This document shows positions 62,442 through 64,000 of a stretch of 64,000 nt of DNA, piece after piece. The position numbers and the translations under genes were made by a program. Source of the stretch: Micrococcales bacterium (GTDB taxonomy: Bacteria; Actinomycetota; Actinomycetes; Actinomycetales; Dermatophilaceae). Each line of letters begins with the position of its first letter. The stretch's first letter is position 1. Below the pieces are notes generated by a model. It was not told the origin of the DNA. It saw only the letters and a program-made list of their open reading frames with translations, and made no database searches. The DNA lies in the NCBI GenBank assembly GCA_021287075.1, contig JAJTBD010000018.1, positions 1 to 64,000 on the forward strand. Direction: 5' to 3'.

Positions 62442-63232
62442 CAGATCTCCTTGAGGACGGCGCGCTCGAGGCGGCCGAAGAGGTGGAGGCCGAAGCCGAT
62501 GAGCCCGAAGGTCATCACCCAGCTGACGGCCACCGCCGCCCAGTTGATGGGGACCTCAAAGAATCCCGCGCGATAGAACTCGAGCAGCCCGGCCAGCGGG
62601 TTGAACATGAAGATGGTCTGGAGCCAGTCGGGTGCCCGCTCGATGACATAGATGATCGGCGTGACATAGAACATCATGCGCATGATGATCCGCACGACGC
62701 GGGTCGTGTCGTCCACGAGCACGGTCACCGGGGCGAGGATGAGGCCGAAGCCGACGAGCATGAGGAACTGCTGGACGACGGCCACGGGGAAGAGCAGCAG
62801 CCGCCAGTTGAGGTGGGCCTCGCCGCCCATGACATACCAGGCCGTGAAGACCACCAGGATCGGCAGCGACAGCAGGAACTCGATGCCCTTGGCGATGACG
62901 ACGCGGATGATCCACATCTCGCGCGGCAGGTTGGTGGAGCGGACGAGTTTCTGCTCCATGATCAGCGCGCGACCGGTCTCGGTGATGGACGCGCTGAACC
63001 ACTGCCACACCAGCAGACCCACGATGAGGAAGAGGAAGTAGGGCGTGTGGCCGGCGTCGCTGCGCTTGAAGATGACGACGAAGATCATGAAGTAGATCAG
63101 CGCCATCGCGAGCGGGTCGATGATCGTCCAGAGATAGCCCAGGATGCTGCGGGCGTATCGGACGCGCAGATCTCGACGGACGAGGATCTCCAGGATCGCC
63201 CGGCGGTCGAGGATGGCCTGGAGTCGTGTCAC
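62441..63232 (-). CDS. Polysaccharide/teichoic-acid ABC exporter, permease subunit
   Basis: 263 residues with six hydrophobic segments of the ABC-2/Wzm-TagG family. It begins TRLQAILDRRAILEILVRRDLRVRY, with the family motif SILGYLWTIIDPLAMALIYFM. It forms the membrane channel for the lipid-linked glycan with the ATPase encoded next. The start is GTG at 63232, overlapping the stop of the upstream glycosyltransferase by four bases. Confidence 0.92.
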   Translation of the reverse strand: MTRLQAILDRRAILEILVRRDLRVRYARSILGYLWTIIDPLAMALIYFMIFVVIFKRSDAGHTPYFLFLIVGLLVWQWFSASITETGRALIMEQKLVRSTNLPREMWIIRVVIAKGIEFLLSLPILVVFTAWYVMGGEAHLNWRLLLFPVAVVQQFLMLVGFGLILAPVTVLVDDTTRVVRIIMRMMFYVTPIIYVIERAPDWLQTIFMFNPLAGLLEFYRAGFFEVPINWAAVAVSWVMTFGLIGFGLHLFGRLERAVLKEI

Positions 63233-64000
63233 CGGTGTGCTCCTTGCAGCAGTCGAGCCGGCCGGCTCGTGAGGAAGCCGTATCCCCAGGCGCCGTGCAT
63301 CGTCGCCAGGACAGCGGGCATGCGGGCGGCCACGGCCGGGCTCTCGCCGCGGGCGGCGGCGACCCCACCGACACTGACCCCGGCGAGGTATGCCGCGGGC
63401 ACGGCCCACAGCGGACGCCAGACCAGTCCACCGACGGCTCCGGCCGTGACGGCGACCAGGGCGACCGGGGGCGCGAGATAGCGCGGGTTGAGGGTGCCCT
63501 CGTGGGTCGTCGCGACCACGCGGCGCCACCGCCCGTAGTCGCGGTACTGCCTCGCCAGGGCGCGCAGGCTGCCCCGCGGGCGGTAGCGGACGGTCATGTC
63601 GGGCGTGAACCAGACGACGCCACCCGCCTGGCGGATGCGCCAGTTGAGCTCCCAGTCCTGGGTGCGGGTGAAGCGGCTGTCGTAGCCGCCCACCCGGGTC
63701 AGCCACTCGCGGCGGAAGACCCCCAGATAGACGGTGTCGGTCGGACCGGCCGCGCCCCCGGTGTGGAAGCGGGAGCCGCCGACCCCGATCGGCGAGCGCA
63801 TGGCGCAGGCCACGGCCCGCTCGAAGTCGTTGTCGCCCTCGGCGAGCATGACCCCGCCGACATTGGCCGCCCCGGTCTCCTCGAGGAGCCGGACAGCGGT
63901 GGCGATGTAGCCGGCGCTGAGGAAGCCGTGCCCGTCGACCCGGACGATGATGTCGTGGGTGGCGGCGTCGATCGCGGCGTTGAGGGCGTCGGGGGTGCGT
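63229..64000 (-). CDS. Family-2 glycosyltransferase, C-terminal part (cut by window edge)
   Basis: At least 257 residues; the N-terminus lies beyond the right edge. It has IIVRVDGHGFLSAGYIATA, an ExoA-like donor-binding segment, then FHTGGAAGPTDTVYLGVFRREWLTRVGGYD and TQDWELNWRIRQAGG, the acceptor and catalytic regions of GT2. Two hydrophobic segments near 150-185 before the C-terminus suggest membrane association. It is in the same operon as the ABC exporter (four-base overlap). Confidence 0.88.
   Translation of the reverse strand, partial: RTPDALNAAIDAATHDIIVRVDGHGFLSAGYIATAVRLLEETGAANVGGVMLAEGDNDFERAVACAMRSPIGVGGSRFHTGGAAGPTDTVYLGVFRREWLTRVGGYDSRFTRTQDWELNWRIRQAGGVVWFTPDMTVRYRPRGSLRALARQYRDYGRWRRVVATTHEGTLNPRYLAPPVALVAVTAGAVGGLVWRPLWAVPAAYLAGVSVGGVAAARGESPAVAARMPAVLATMHGAWGYGFLTSRPARLLQGAHR

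Overview
The window is a chromosomal segment of a high-G+C actinobacterium, most likely a member of the order Micrococcales (an Intrasporangiaceae/Dermatophilaceae-like organism; this family placement is an inference). The evidence is the actinobacterial block secA / hpf / comF / lpqB-mtrB-mtrA / ahcY / phosphosugar isomerase-Trm112-phosphomannomutase / DUF3499 / whiB2 / cofD-cofE, a mycothione reductase (mycothiol chemistry), F420 genes, and G/C-ending codons with frequent GTG and TTG starts. No rRNA, tRNA, CRISPR array, prophage or insertion sequence was seen. No stretch longer than 300 bases lacks a gene.

Layout. 1-7 kb: the start of secA, a GntP-type permease, a double-GNAT protein, a YcaQ-family glycosylase, a NarL-type response regulator, long-form hpf and comF. 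The permease-to-regulator genes sit between hpf and secA, which are close neighbours in other actinobacteria. 7-13 kb: the MtrAB-LpqB envelope-signalling operon and ahcY. 13-19 kb: a DUF808 membrane protein, mycothione reductase, a small acidic protein, a SIS-domain isomerase, Trm112, phosphomannomutase and DUF3499. 19-27 kb: a DUF5719 protein, a very large GT2 membrane protein, whiB2 and the F420 genes. 27-31 kb: an accessory patch with a DUF222/HNH gene under a perfect LexA box, a frameshifted inositol-monophosphatase-family gene and an HhH-GPD DNA glycosylase. 31-38 kb: a tightly overlapping glycan operon (SAM methyltransferase, flippase-like membrane protein, GT4-methyltransferase fusion, GT2, and a GT-C-like membrane protein). 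38-46 kb: a TIGR03089 protein, two secreted multidomain cell-wall proteins and a 3-oxoacid CoA-transferase. 45-64 kb: a surface-polysaccharide locus.

The 45-64 kb locus carries a complete six-step pseudaminic acid pathway: PseB and PseC on one strand, PseH, PseI, PseG and PseF on the other. It also has a polysaccharide ABC exporter, several large unassigned transferase-like proteins, and an acyl carrier protein / AMP-ligase / short-chain reductase set that could supply an unusual acyl group. The likely product is a pseudaminic-acid-containing, possibly acylated, cell-wall glycan.

The most unusual signal runs through the whole window and is not a gene. The 8-mer GTATGCCG (or its complement CGGCATAC) occurs about 45 times in both orientations and all reading frames, often at the cost of rare codons. 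Twice it is arranged as an inverted pair forming an intergenic hairpin behind a gene. This is the pattern known for DNA uptake sequences in Neisseria and Pasteurellaceae.
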